64,000 nt of DNA from Odiellus spinosus (taxonomy: Eukaryota > Arthropoda > Arachnida > Opiliones > Phalangiidae), in NCBI GenBank assembly GCA_963920705.1, contig OY987226.1, positions 19,439,600-19,503,599 on the forward strand, given 5' to 3'. Under the pieces are notes generated by a model. The model searched no databases. It was not told the origin of the DNA and saw only the letters and a list, made by a program, of their open reading frames with translations. A program made the position numbers and the translations under genes. Below are positions 47,591-60,124 of this stretch, piece by piece. The number at the start of each line of letters is the position of its first letter. The stretch's first letter is position 1.

Positions 47591-48614
47591 CTGTAAACAA
47601 GTGAACACTTTGTCTCCCCAGCGGACTACTAAGGTATGCCCAACTAAAAACACAACACGTCCGCGCTTCCGAAGCCCGCTTAAAAGTATTACTTCGTATT
47701 ATTGCATCCACATAAATGGCATCATCTCTCAATTCACCACGCCTGTCTTTCTTTTCGTAATCGATTCTCCATGTGGGATTTTAGGTATCTTCCAAGCTCG
47801 GAACTGGCAGCGTATATTGGGTTTTCAAGGCGTTAAAATATATATTTCGGGGTCCAGGGTACAAACGGGGTTCTTTTATTATTAAAACTAAGAAACTGGG
47901 ATTTATACCCGATGGAATTTCGAATCAAAATGAACCGTGAGAAAGATTACGGGCTGCTATAGTCAACGGCAAAGCCTCTCTTCCAATTGATAGCGCCTAC
48001 AGCTCTACCGTATGTGATAAATAGAGACATACGCTCTTGAACTTCGTATAGGTGCGAAATGGACTATATTTACCAGTTTTCTTGGACGAAGCCAGGCAAA
48101 GGGCGCGGAGAAGTGTCAGGGCTCGGAGGGAAGGTGGGCCAAAAAGTGGCAGCTAGCCGCCTTTGGCGCTACTAAAAAAGATAAAGTGGGTCGTTAATTA
48201 AGAAGAATTCTCTTTCCTCAACCTATTCCTCCTAGCCCATCCCGCAGTCTCAGCCACACTCGTAAAGGAAGGCTGAAGAGAATTTTTTTTTTATTTTTTT
48301 TTTAAATATTTCCGTCTTAAACGTTGAGTGCAAAAAGGCTCTCCTGGTTCGAAAGCCAGTGTCTTAACATTAATATCTACATCGCGAGCTCGTGCTAGAC
48401 AACCATGGAATACGAGTGATAAATTGTCGAGAAATATTTTAGATGAAATTATCTAAAATTATCTGGCAGGAGAAGTCTGATTTTCGTTACCATGATCTCG
48501 CGGGGCTGGATTAGGAAAAGTCCAATATTGAGGCACTAAACGTGTTTTGGAAGGCGGAAGTGGTCCCGTAGCTTCTGGCCAGTAGACCCTTCCATACCTT
48601 TAAGGCGTAACGTA

Positions 48615-48880
48615 ACTTTAGATCAGTTCACACTAGCGTATCCGAAATCGATTTTAATCGATGAAATAAAACCGATATTTAAATCGCTCGGAATAGTTTT
48701 AAATATGGTCTGTTCACATACCACCTTCATAAACCGATTTACAACCTTTTAATACATCTTCCTTTGTAACAGAACCGGTTTAAAGTTTCAGAAGTCGTTT
48801 CCAGAAGTCGATTCGAGGAACTGTTTTGAAACGGTTTGATTAATCGATTCCAAAGCCTAGATTTACCATTTTTAAACGTA
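48615..48880. mobile_element. Family D element copy
   Basis: It starts GTTCACACTAGCGTATCCGA, then the family interior (AAACCGATATTTAAATCGCT, GTCTGTTCACATACCACC). The right side is degenerate (GAAACGGTTTGATTAATCG). Confidence 0.6.
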
Positions 48881-49131
48881 TACCAGTTTTTGATCGAATT
48901 CAAACGGAGTCACGAAACCTAAGGGTTTCGAGAAGAAAAGCTAATTTTCATTATTCGTTTCTATATAGTTAATCAAGACGAGGCTTTTTATAATCGGAAA
49001 TCCAGCGTGGTCAAGGCTAAGGAAATGACACCGTTCAGCGACGCGTACCGAATATACCACCTTATTAGAATATACAATAAGCTTGGTAGTATACCGAACG
49101 GTTCAGTACGCGTAGCAAAACGCGCCCTTAA

Positions 49132-49598
49132 AGGGAGAATGCAACCTAACAACAAGTGATTTATCAATTCTTTATTGTTTAAATAGGCCTAATCATAAAA
49201 AGTTATTGTTGACCCTTCTACTAGCGCAGAATCAACTAGTGAAAAAATTTACGATCAAATATTAAATTTAAAAATTTTAAACTTTCCAAGAAAATAGGAT
49301 TCGCGGGATTCATGGAGATCCTGATTTCCTCGCGTATAAGATCTAGCGACCAATCGAACGCGATTGTAAGTCTCGTGGAGATCTCGCGTGAACGACGGGC
49401 CTTTGCTCATTGGTCGCAAGACCTTACACGGAGGCAATACAGGATCTCCATGAATCCCGCTAAGCCTATTTTCCTGGTAAGTTTTAGTATTATTTCTAGT
49501 TTAATATTTGTTTTGTAAACTTTTTAATGGTGAATTAGGCCTACTTAAACGATAAGGAATCGATAAAAAATCACTTGTTATTAGGTTGCATTCTCTCT
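49132..49598. mobile_element. TTAA MITE family B, copy 3
   Basis: TTAA on both sides (49128-49131, 49599-49602). Termini AGGGAGAATGCAACCTAA and TTAGGTTGCATTCTCTCT. It is about 60 bp longer than other copies because of extra sequence after CCTAATC (about 49193-49235). Small ORFs on both strands are incidental. Confidence 0.9.
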
Positions 49599-50129
49599 TT
49601 AATATAAGCTACAGCTTCGCACCCGCTGTCAATTGGAGATAAAATTTCGACTGGGGTTGAAAGTAGAATATTAATCTCGAGAGCTTTTCCTTTCGACCCT
49701 CTCTTGAAGGGGTTTTGAAGGGCGGTCCTGTCTGGCCGGGAGCTTTAATATCCCCGGTGACGAGAGAAAAGGGGAGAGCGTGGACTTCCGTTTCTTAAAC
49801 CGGAAGTTAAAAGCGTTCCGCGGGGACCCGAGACGTTGCGCGAAGACGCTAAACGACCTCGTAAAAATCCCAATGACGTGACCTTATAAAAAACCTTAAA
49901 ACTATATTCCGAATTTCACCTCGATTCACCAGCTCCGCCCGAAGCTAATCTCGATCGCTTTCTTTACGACCTTTCATACAGACACCAATAATTAAAATTA
50001 AACTGGAAACGCTATTCAGTGGCGAGCAGAAAAAAGTCTTAATTTAAAGTGAAAACAGAAAAGACGACGTTTACGAGATTTTTAAGACTCGGACGTCAGA
50101 GATGTAGGACAGCGTATAAGTAACAAAAG

Positions 50130-50355
50130 CTGCGTTCATACTAGGCGTTGGAATCGATTTAAAACATTTTGCTAGAGTCGTGTGAACAGACCGATTCGGT
50201 TTCAACAACCGATAGATGAAGCTACAATAAATCGATTTTCAAAGATTTATAATGTTTGAACATATGACCCTTAAAACGATTCCTGGCGATTTGAATATCG
50301 CTTTGATTTTACCGTTTCAAATCGATTAAGAAATATGCTAGTGTGACCGTAGCTT
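50130..50355. mobile_element. Family D element copy
   Basis: GCTGCGTTCATACTAGGCG at the left and GCTAGTGTGACCGTAGC at the right. The interior is shared with the 45.7-kb copy (CCGATTCGGTTTCAACAACC, GATTCCTGGCGATTTGAATA). Confidence 0.75.
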
Positions 50356-51092
50356 ATTTTTTTAGCACGCAAACCTCTGAAGCTTAGTGTATACAATCCA
50401 AATCGATTTGAAAAGGTTAAATTCAATCGTTCGGAATGGTTTTGAACGCCATCAATAAACCACTTTGCTCTTCCACTGTGCGCATGCCCGCGCTCGAAAC
50501 GCTTAGTAGTGGCGAAAAAAAAAAAAACGTTCACTTGGTGAGGCGCGCGTAGTATCCCGCGTATTACCCCATGCAGGTTTTTTTCCCTTCCATTTTCACC
50601 AAGTGAAAGTTCGCCCTATGCCGCTATAGCGCCCCAAGTAATGGCTAAATGGTGTATTCACCAATTATCGTTTCATCCTTTGGCTAGCTGGCTGTCGAAG
50701 TCGAATCTGTTTGAAACTGCGGGGTTTGCGAAGCAGTTTCGAAAAATTCATTCGAGAAAAAAACGGTTTTCCGTTCACCGGTCTCGGACAAAACGTCTTG
50801 AAACGATTTCTGAATCCGTTCAACGACCTATAGCGCGACGGAGGGTCGAAAGATTTTTGGTTCGTGGTTTTAGAAACAAAGATTTAAAGCATTGTAAAGA
50901 AAAACAGGTTTTTGTCTAGATAAGACAACTTTGCCTATTTATATTTAGTTATTCTAAGCTCGGGCTTATCCGTAATGTTTTTGTTACCTCGTAAGTTTCT
51001 GGAGTCAAACAAACGTAATTTAATTCGAAGAAGTGCAAATAGTGTTCTGTTTTGGTAAAGTGGTGGATTAGGCTTGGAAATTGAGTTATTCT

Positions 51093-51560
51093 CTCGGTTA
51101 AGCGACGTTCGCGCTAGTGTATCCCGATCGATTTTAAAAGGTAAAATCAAACCGATATTTAAATCTCTCGGAATCGATTTAGACACCATATGTTCACACA
51201 TAAACCAATATTTTTCGCCTTTTCTTCTGTCTGCTGTTGAAGCCAAATCGATTTGAAACTTGGTTCCCGAAGCAGTTACCCGTTCACACGATTCCAGCGA
51301 AACGTTTCCAAAAAACGTTTGTTTCGATTTCAAGCCCTAGCATGAACGCATCTTTACAGTTTCCTTACTCGATCTCGAGCAACGAAATTAAGCTATAGGT
51401 TTGCACTAGCGTATCGAAATCTATTTGAAATGATAAAATCCATTTTCCAGAATCCGTTCACGTTTTATCGTTTTTATCTATCGGCTGATCAGGCGACTCC
51501 GGCGGATCGTTTTTAAACTGTTTGAATCGATTCCAAAGCTTATAGTGCGAACGTGGCTTT
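51093..51560. mobile_element. Two adjacent family D copies
   Basis: One runs from about 51093 (GCGACGTTCGCGCTAGTGTA) to about 51356 (CCTAGCATGAACGCATC). The next runs from about 51391 (AAGCTATAGGTTTGCACTAG) to about 51560 (TATAGTGCGAACGTGGCTT). A 132-aa minus-strand ORF at 50935-51333 is incidental. Confidence 0.6.
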
Positions 51561-53009
51561 ACATTCTGCTAATATAGACCATAGAGCTTATTAAATGAGG
51601 TAGATAGATACGACCCCGCGTAGCCTGTAGGGTCAAATACTTAGCGCTTAGGTATTCCTATAGACGCCTATAGAAGAGAAGAAAATGATAAGCGGGAAGG
51701 GGGAGTGGCTGAAATGAACGTTGAAATGGAGTTATTCTCGTTACGAGGGACAAAGTTGGGCGCCAGAAAACGATAATAGCCCAAATGGGAGGTATTACTC
51801 GGCGATATTACTCCAGGATCGGCAGACTTTCCGAGCCATCTCGATAAGAGCCCGAGCAACATTAAAGGGTCACACGCGGCTAAATCCAAAAATATATATT
51901 TAGTTTGAACACATTTAGAACTTTTTCCAGTATTAAAATAAAAAAACAATAATATTGCAAATCGAAAACTCAGAGTAATTCTGTGGAAGAGGGGGGGTCT
52001 ATATCTACGTTCACACTTGACACTTTGTAAATGAAGTCATGTAGGTCTAATTGAGATTGACGCTAGCGGAAATTCTCGCTTTTTTCTCGAAAAGTAAAAC
52101 TACAGTTCCGGCGAAAAATAGGCCACTTCCCTTTTCTGGATTAAAAAAAATTCTCGAAACGTAAATTTCAAATTCTCTTTACGAGAAAAGGATTGAATAA
52201 TTTCGAGTGAAATTTTGTGTATGCCCTTTATAGCACATACTATACCGATTTCAATGGGTTTGGATGCACTTTATTTAGCCGCGTGTTACTCTTTAATGAA
52301 AGAGAGGGGGGAAGATACAAGAACCCGTGAACATTTCCAATTATTTCCAAATACGAGTTGAAGAACAGCGAAAAAATGATCATAACGCTTGGGTAGTGAG
52401 GCGCGGATTCAGCTCGGCTTTCGTATTAAAAGAAAATTTATCTAGATTTTAGCGCTCTCATTTTTGTGGAAAATTTCGCCGCGCTTTTAAATTAATCCGG
52501 AACTAATTAGAGCTCGTAAAAAATGGATTTTAAAGTAACTTCGTTTGCCTTTCGCTGTCATTTGACTAGTTTCCACGGAGTCATTTTAGAGGTGGAAAAC
52601 ATATTTTCCATCAGCGAAACAATTTTTATTTTGAATCCAAAAATTGGAGGTAGGTCAAAATTATTCATTACCGCGGAAGCTTGACGTATAATTAATTAAG
52701 TTCGCGATCCTTGAGCACCCTTTTAATTTCGTGTAAGAGTTTGTATTTATATTTTCAGAAAATAATATTAAGGGAGAGCTCTAGCCAGACGAGAGTGGCG
52801 TGGTTTGGAAGCGACCAAAACTCCCAATTCCCTTTATTTTTTGGCCCCTTGATTTGGACCCGAGGTAATATTTCAGTGTATGATAAAGGTTAAGGTGGTA
52901 ACGCGAACCTCCATGAAGGACACCCAAAATATCAGTCAGCGGGCCGGAAGCTATTAAAATCAAGTCATTCACACTTGAAGCCAGGGTAAAAGTATTACCT
53001 CGTCCCAAT

Positions 53010-53112
53010 AGAGACTTCGAGTCGATTCAAACCGTTTCAAAATGCTAGAGTCTAGCGAAACGTTTTGAAACGGTTTAAATCTTTCTAAGGCCTAAGTATG
53101 AACGCTGCAGCT
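53010..53112. mobile_element. Short family D derivative
   Basis: GACTTCGAGTCGATTCAAAC, CGTTTCAAAATGCTAGAG and an inverse end GTATGAACGCTGCAGCTTAG. It is about 100 bp and appears internally deleted. Confidence 0.55.
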
Positions 53113-53916
53113 TAGGTAAAAATAATATATTGGTTTTAAATATGTTTTTTTTTATCATCAAACTACATTCAATTTTTCAATAACCAAAAAAATTCATTTT
53201 TACGGTACACGAAAAATGACCCTATAAAACCAGCGTAATTAGGTAAACTACAATTTACTGCTTAGTTACGAGCTTGTAAGGGAGGTAAATTACTATTTGA
53301 AAACCGAATTTTCCGCGTAAAATTAGATTCCTTTCAAGGTCGCGACTATAAAAAAATTATACCCTTTAAAACTTTTATCGCGCGACACGCTCTATCGGAG
53401 ACCGTAAATTCCGGTACACCGTACGCCGTACGGCCACATATTTCCCAAATGCACTTTATATAGCGTACACTCATTATTTTCCCACGGAAAAAAAGGGTTG
53501 TCATAGATTGGGGAAGTTGTTAGGGGCTTGGGTCTCGGGCGATCTCCGGTCTCTGATGGAAATGACGCGAGCTATTAAAGTAGCTATAAGCCGCGGCGCG
53601 AATGGAAGCCCAAAAATACATTAAGTAATTAATAAACGGTCCAAAAACCCGGCTGACCTCTTATACCCTACACACCCATACCTGACCTTCCCCGGTGTCA
53701 TTTCTTCGCCGCCGCTGCCGCGCGTGAGTGGTAGAGGTGAATTATAATCCCATATTCCTGGCGTCCACCCAACCACGAAGAATTATAGAGAATAAGCCGA
53801 TTATAAACCACTAAGCGACGCCATTGTTAAAGAGATACTATACTCTTAGGTATAACAAGTTATTTTCAAACTACTTGGATTGTTATAATAAGCGTAAAAA
53901 CGCGTCAAAACTATAT

Positions 53917-54405
53917 AGAGCTCGGAATTGAATAACTTTTTTCAGATATTTTAATCTTCTTTGTTAATATAAAACCACAATTTACATAAACAGACGTATA
54001 AAATGGATACGAATTATCCGGAGATAAAATTTTAAGCTTGATTAATAAACAAATTACGCGTTTATTCAAAGGGATAATGCGAAAATAAAAATATGATATT
54101 TCTCAAAATGCGTGTAAAATGAAAAATAATAATTATATTTTAATCTAAATTGAAAGGAACAGCGACTAAATCACTACATTCTAGCTTCAAGATCTCAATT
54201 TGGGTTAAAATCCACGAAGAAACTTCTCATCGGTGAATGAATAACTCGTAAAACGTATCAATTTCCTATAACAATGAGTGCGAATAAAAAAAGTTTGCCT
54301 TACGTTCGGAAACGTTAATTCAAATAAGAAATGGATATTTTTTCGCGAATGGATAATAATCTGATTGTAATTCACGATGGTATAGGTATACGAATTCCGA
54401 GCTCT
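53917..54405. mobile_element. Family F element with AGAGCTCGGAATT termini
   Basis: AGAGCTCGGAATT near 53917 and its inverse AATTCCGAGCTCT ending near 54405. The first nine bases equal the TIR of the MITE at 37496. The left 220 bp (TTTTTTCAGATATTTTAATC ... ATTTTAATCTAAATTGAAAG) recurs at 55378-55630. Confidence 0.6.
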
Positions 54406-55377
54406 AATCAAAACACACCAAAGGTTTCGAGGTAATATACAGTAAATTATCAAAGGCGGGAACTAGATTCGCTAAGCCTAAATCCATTTTGAAATAATTT
54501 AAGAATGTATCAATACCGATAAAATATCGTATAAAAATGGCGCCATGTGAACCAATTTAAAGTTATCTTTCGATTTACGTAATGACATGGAAACGAAGAA
54601 ATCTCATTGGCGAAATAAGCCATATCGAGCCTTTGAAACTAATAATGAAATCGACGAAATTAGAATGAATGAAGCCTATAGGACTCGAATAATCTTGTTG
54701 TAGCCATTGACGCTCATTCGCCTTTGGAACCCGAATGATCGGAACTAGTATCGGTACGGTTTATTACCTTAGAGAAAGAAGGGAAGCTTCTAGCTTCGTC
54801 TTAGTTGCAAACTGCGACCTCGGTTATAGAAGCTGCTAGGGCCCCTATATATCGGAGAGGTCGTAAAAAAGGCTGCCCGGACCACACCCTTCTTCGGGGA
54901 AATGTGAAGGCGGCGGGGGGATGAATGGCTGAGTGACCGCGCCCTTAATGTTATTCCATAATTTTCATTTTTCGCGGCACCGCTACCTCTTACTTCACCC
55001 CAAGATCATCAGAGAATGACAAACTTACTCTCCGCTTACCATTATTTCTGACCCTTTTTTTATTTCGGGGGTATAAGATTATAAAAATGAAATTTTGGGG
55101 CCCGCTGGCTAATTGCTTATACATCATTTTGTTTAGGGGATTTTAATGGAGACTTCGAGGTAGTTTCTAGCGGCTATTCATAATGCCTTATACATTCAAC
55201 CCTTCAGAGAGGGAGGAGAAAGAAAATTGAAATTGCCACGCTATTTCTACCTCCCAGCTCCAGTCGCCACGATGATTGGTCACGGATGCTTATCAGTATA
55301 TACCTATAATTAGTAACCCTTATCTTTTTCGGCTAAGAATTTTCATATAATAGAGGTCGGCGCATGAACAATATAAT

Positions 55378-55630
55378 TAGAGCTTGGAATCGGATAATGA
55401 ATAACTTAGGATATCCATTGATAACTAGACTTTTTTTCAGATATTTTAATCTCGAATAAATTATTTGTTAATATAAAACCACAGATACGAATTATTTGTA
55501 GATAAAATTTAAAGCTTGATTAATAAACAAAATTACGCGATTTTCAAAACGGATGATGCGAAGATAAAAATATCACGTTTCTCGAAATCCGTGTAGAATG
55601 AAATATAATAATTATATTTTAATCTAAATT
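55378..55630. mobile_element. Family F, partial second copy
   Basis: Diverged direct copy of about 53917-54150, starting AGAGCTTGGAATCGG. It is cut at the right by the family C element at 55631. Confidence 0.6.
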
Positions 55631-55788
55631 GAAAGACTATTTGCTATTTTGAAATCAACTTTAAAGTCGCATTCTTTTCTAGCTTAGCAGATGCGTTGAC
55701 CATAACAAATTGTACAGTCAAAGCTAGGCTGTGTGCTTAAGGGAAGAGCATTTTAAAGGGGCAAATTTCAGAAGAGATAGAGCCTTAA
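55631..55788 (+). mobile_element. Small TTAA element family C, copy 5
   Basis: It contains TTCTTTTCTAGCTTAGCAGA, GTACAGTCAAAGCTAGGCTG and GGGGCAAATTTCAGAAGAGA and ends at TTAA (55785-55788). The left end is degenerate, without clear TTAA. Confidence 0.75.
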
Positions 55789-55946
55789 ACCGCGATAGTG
55801 TTTGACGCTTATAACAGTCTAAATTGATTAAAAATTACTTTCCAGAGTCTAGTATCACCTTTAACGGTTTCAATATTTCGAAATAACGTATATATTTGGA
55901 GATTCGTTTCAATTGGCTGAACTGAAACCTTGGTAGAACCTTGGAA

Positions 55947-56231
55947 CATGGATTAATCAACCTCACAGGGATAATTCACTCTGGTGACAAAAATTGTCTA
56001 CACCGGAAGTTTCTAGCTATTATACCGTGTACACGCGGTGAAATATTGAAGGGGAAAAAACTCTAAAGCAGACGATGCTCTCATGGATTACTTCCGGATT
56101 TGTATCGGTAAAGAGTAAAATTGAGGGGCCGATAAAATGCCTGGCAGCCATGTTTGAAACAAACATCTTCAACTACTAGTATAGCAAATCGTACCAGAGT
56201 GAATTATCCCTGTGAGGTTGATTAATCCATG
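55947..56231. mobile_element. 285-bp element with about 39-bp inverted ends
   Basis: CATGGATTAATCAACCTCAC (continuing to CACTCTGGT) is repeated in inverse at 56193-56231 without a visible mismatch. The interior is non-coding. No clear target duplication. Confidence 0.8.
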
Positions 56232-57039
56232 CTAGGAAAGCCGTAATAATAATATCCGTCAAGTTCCCGAAAATACCGGCTTCCTTAGAAAATACATTAA
56301 GCGGTAGCCTACCGAAAGATTCGGTACGCGTGGCTGTACACGGTCGTAGCGTAAATTTATAGATAATTATAGGAACAATTAGAAAGGCCAAAATAATATG
56401 GGAACAGGAAAACAAATGGTGATTTTAAGGGGGATTTGAAGCGAGGACGAGGACGATGGGAGGGGTTTAGGGGTCTTAGAAAACAAAGCCCCTGCCCGTT
56501 TTCAATATTAATTAGGTTTTTTGGAACCCCCGAGCTTATATTATTGTTTTTTCTTTTATTATTGAAAAAACAAGGCTTATCCTTGTTGGGTAGCCCGGCT
56601 TCTAAACGATAAAAATTGAAGCTAAAAACGACTTAATTGTAAAATCAATGTCTTTTTTCGTTCCTTAACTACGATTTTAAGGCTTTGTATAAACCGATGC
56701 CCCTCTTTTTTGTTCGTATCGTCCGACATATAAACCAAAGGGCGGATGAAATACGTCAATATCGAAAAGGTACGGTATTTATTAATTCAACGTATCATTA
56801 TTGGAAGTTTCAAAAATACTAGTTTCAACGAAACATTGGATGTTAGCCGTAATTTTTGTCAATCTTTGTTGAATTCATTTGGTCTATTGTCAAGAACTGT
56901 TAGAGTTTTGCAATTTGGATCATTTTCCACCAAATTAGAAGGTTTTTCCCGATTGGATAAGCCGATTTCTAACGTTATTCTATGGGACCGTATTGAAATG
57001 GAACATAAAACCATGCAGGCTCGGAAAATTTACGAGCTT

Positions 57040-57950
57040 GCATGTTGCGAGATAAGTTTGACAAGCCGCGAGATAAATTTGACAAGACGTGATATAAATT
57101 TCGAGGGGGCTGACACTTGAGGAACTCGGTGTACAAGTGGAAATGAACTCGCACGAATTCGTCAAAACTCCACGAGCTCTCGAGAACTCTTGGAAACTTA
57201 TGAGAACTCTCATAAATTTTATGAGAAATCTCGCAGATTTTCTAGAACTCTGGCGAATTCTTGGAAACTCTCCCGAGAACTCTTCCAACTACCGAGAACT
57301 CTTCCGAACTCCCAAGAACTCTTCCGAACTCCCGAGAACTCTTCCGAACTCAACTCTCTCGAATTCAGAAAAACTCGCGAGATCTCTTCCGAACTCAACT
57401 CTCTCGAATTCGGAAAAACTCGCGAAAACATTCTCGAAGTCAGAAGAACTCCCACGAACTCTTTCGAATCCGAGAGAGCTCTTAGAAATTTGGGAAAACT
57501 CAAAGCAAATTGGAATGAATTCGCGAAACTCACGTGAACTCTGGAGAACTCAGCAAAATTCGAACTCTGGAGAACTCAGCAAAATTCGATCTCTGGAGAA
57601 CTCAGCAAAATTCGAACTCTGGAGAACACAGCAAAATTCGAACTCTGGAGAACTCAGCAAAATTCGAACTCTGGAGAACTCAGCAAAATTCGAACTCTGG
57701 AGAACTCAACAAAATTCGAACTCTGGAGAACTCAGCAAAAATCGAACTCTGGAGAACTCAGCAAAATTCGAACTCTGGAGAACTCAGCAAAATTCGAACT
57801 CTGGAGAACTCAGCAAAATTCGAACTCAGGTGTACACAAAAAAAAAAAAATAATAATAATAATCAAAGTGTCTACCCCTCGATAAATTTGACAACGCGCG
57901 AGATAAATTTGACAAGGCCCGAATCGAGTCAGGTTGCATGCCTACTATAA
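57040..57950. repeat. GAACTC-rich satellite block with 26-bp tandem core
   Basis: 57160-57535 is a degenerate array of GAACTC-containing units. 57536-57832 is about 11 nearly identical 26-bp units (CTCTGGAGAACTCAGCAAAA plus TTCGAA). Both sides carry copies of CGAGATAAATTTGACAAG (57050-57100 and 57878-57920). Long ORFs here are by-products (see findings). Confidence 0.9.
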
Positions 57951-58563
57951 AACGGTTTTCGGAATTCTATTTTATAATTCACTATCCCTTTAAAAAAACT
58001 TCAATAAAAACAGCAGAGGGGTGGAACTTTTATGGGAAATCTTCACAAATAAGACGACTGTACGTTTTTATTATGGAAGTTTGATCCGTCCAGCTTTTTT
58101 TAATTAGATCCCCCCCCCCCCCCAGCCCTCGCTAGTTTCTTTCGAGATGGGCTAGCTTCTTAATTTGGAATGAACCAATCAAATGACGTAATTTTTCTTA
58201 TTTAAACGTTTCCTTTCTTATTCATAGGTCCGCGTCTTTTAAAGAAGAGAAAATCCAATCCTAGTTCGTGACATAACCCCACACTGACACGATCGAAATT
58301 TGGCGCAAAAAAAAATAACAAATATCAAGATTCTCTAATTAAAGGTAGAAATGATCGTCATTAATTTCAGAGGGTTGGGTAGCGCTCTATAATATATCAG
58401 GACAACGCGAGTACGTGACTGAAGCTCCTAGAACCAATCAATGAGTCGCGCAATTACCAGGGCTCTTTAAAGAAAGACAGGCAACTGATTACAAAAAAAT
58501 TACACACATTAAATGAAACCTTAATCCTAGAAACATACATCTACCTAAAACAAAATTCGTTAA

Positions 58564-58986
58564 AGGGAGAATGCAACCTAACATCAAGTGATTTTTTTAT
58601 CGATTTCTTATTGTTTAAATAGGCCTAATCCACTAATGAAAAATATTCCGAACAAATATTAAACTAGAAATAAATTTAAAACTTACCCGGTTAATGGGCT
58701 TAGCGGGATTCATGGAGATCCAGATTTCCTAACGACCAATCAAATGCGATTGTAAGTCTCGGTGCACGATCTCGCGTGATCGACGGGCCTTTGTTCACTG
58801 ATCGCTAGACCTTACACGGACGCAATTCAGGCTCTCTACGAATCCAGCTCAGCCTATTTTCCGGGTAAGTTTTAAATTTATTTCTAGTTTAATATTTGAT
58901 TTCTAACCTTTTTATTGGTGGGTTAGGCCTATTTAAACGATAAGGAATAGGTAAAAAATCACTTGTTATTAGGTTGCATTCTCCCT
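58564..58986. mobile_element. TTAA MITE family B, copy 4
   Basis: TTAA on both sides (58560-58563, 58987-58990). Termini AGGGAGAATGCAACCTAA and TTAGGTTGCATTCTCCCT form exact inverses. The internal fold-back is as in other copies. Confidence 0.92.
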
Positions 58987-60124
58987 TTAAATTGTTCGAA
59001 CCAAGCGAAATAAAATATCACGCGAAATGGACACGAAACGATTGAGCGTGTCTCGCCCGGCCGTTGCGATTTCAAGTCTGATTTACTCTAGAAAGAATAT
59101 ACTGAACCTGGCCGCCTTTCTGTACAAATTGCGGAATACATAGGGTGAAACCATGGACTGAGAAGATAAGCCTCACAACTGTCACCCGCAGTATGTCGTA
59201 TTATAAACTTGTATGATGATTTACTTGTGATAACGCCTATAACGATTCCGAATGATTTAATTATCGGTTTGATTTTATTGATTAAAATCTATTGGGATGC
59301 GCTAGTGTGAAACACCACTACTTTATTGGTCTAACTCGACAACGTACGAGCCTTCCAAGTATAGGTAAAGTCTCGTATCTCCGAATAATGAGAAAATTAA
59401 CCGCCAAAAACCGAGATTTACCGAGACTTTCGAACAAGTACGCGTCTCGTACGTTATGTCCTTTTAAGAGGTCAAATGGGGTGTGGTTACCTAATGCGAC
59501 TATATACACGCGCTCCGAAACTCGTGTGTTTTTCGAATTCGGACAAGGCGTGGGGGTGGGGGTCAAATACGGTGCCCGTAAAATAAGCGAGAACGAGAGA
59601 AATATAGAGAAAGGGTCCAACTGACTTTACAAATACGAAGGAAAATTATATGTTACGTGTCTCAAATTGATAGGTCCGCGCGGCCCCAGATATCCTGATC
59701 AAAATAATTTAAGACGTCGCTAAAAAGCTACGTATCTTTGTAGGCGCTGATAATTCAAAGGCCGACGGACTTTATTATACTCGTAGAGGAAATAATCCGC
59801 AGCTCGCCAAACTTACAAACGTTTCCATACGCTATAACGCTCCGCAATCTCGCTTTGCCTAAAATTAAACATTGAAAAACACAATTTTCAACGGAAATTT
59901 TACTCTAAGTGAGGTTGTATAATACAGCTATAGTATACACTCCTAAAATTGAGTCTACAAGAGCGGACAAGCCGGTTCTTTCCCTCTCGCGCGTCTAACA
60001 CGCCACATTTACGTACTCCATCCGTTGGATTACAACCAATGAAGAGAAGGGTGAAAGGGGTCGAGCGAAATAAATACAAACAAGCTCTATAACGTTGATA
60101 CTCGTTTTTCCGCTTCTCGCGTAG

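Noticed and set aside
48341..48362. B-box-like GGTTCGAAAGCC
   Set aside because: The spacing does not fit a T loop and no matching A box or acceptor stem was found upstream.
50935..51333. 132-codon minus-strand ORF
   Set aside because: It overlaps family D transposon sequence and has no recognisable features.
56746..57120. 124-codon plus-strand ORF
   Set aside because: No recognisable domain or splice context, and its 3' end lies in the repeat flanking the GAACTC satellite. Kept as unproven.
57137..57950. Long ORFs of 238 and 138 codons
   Set aside because: They arise from the GAACTC and 26-bp tandem repeats, which lack stops; the peptide is the same in different frames.
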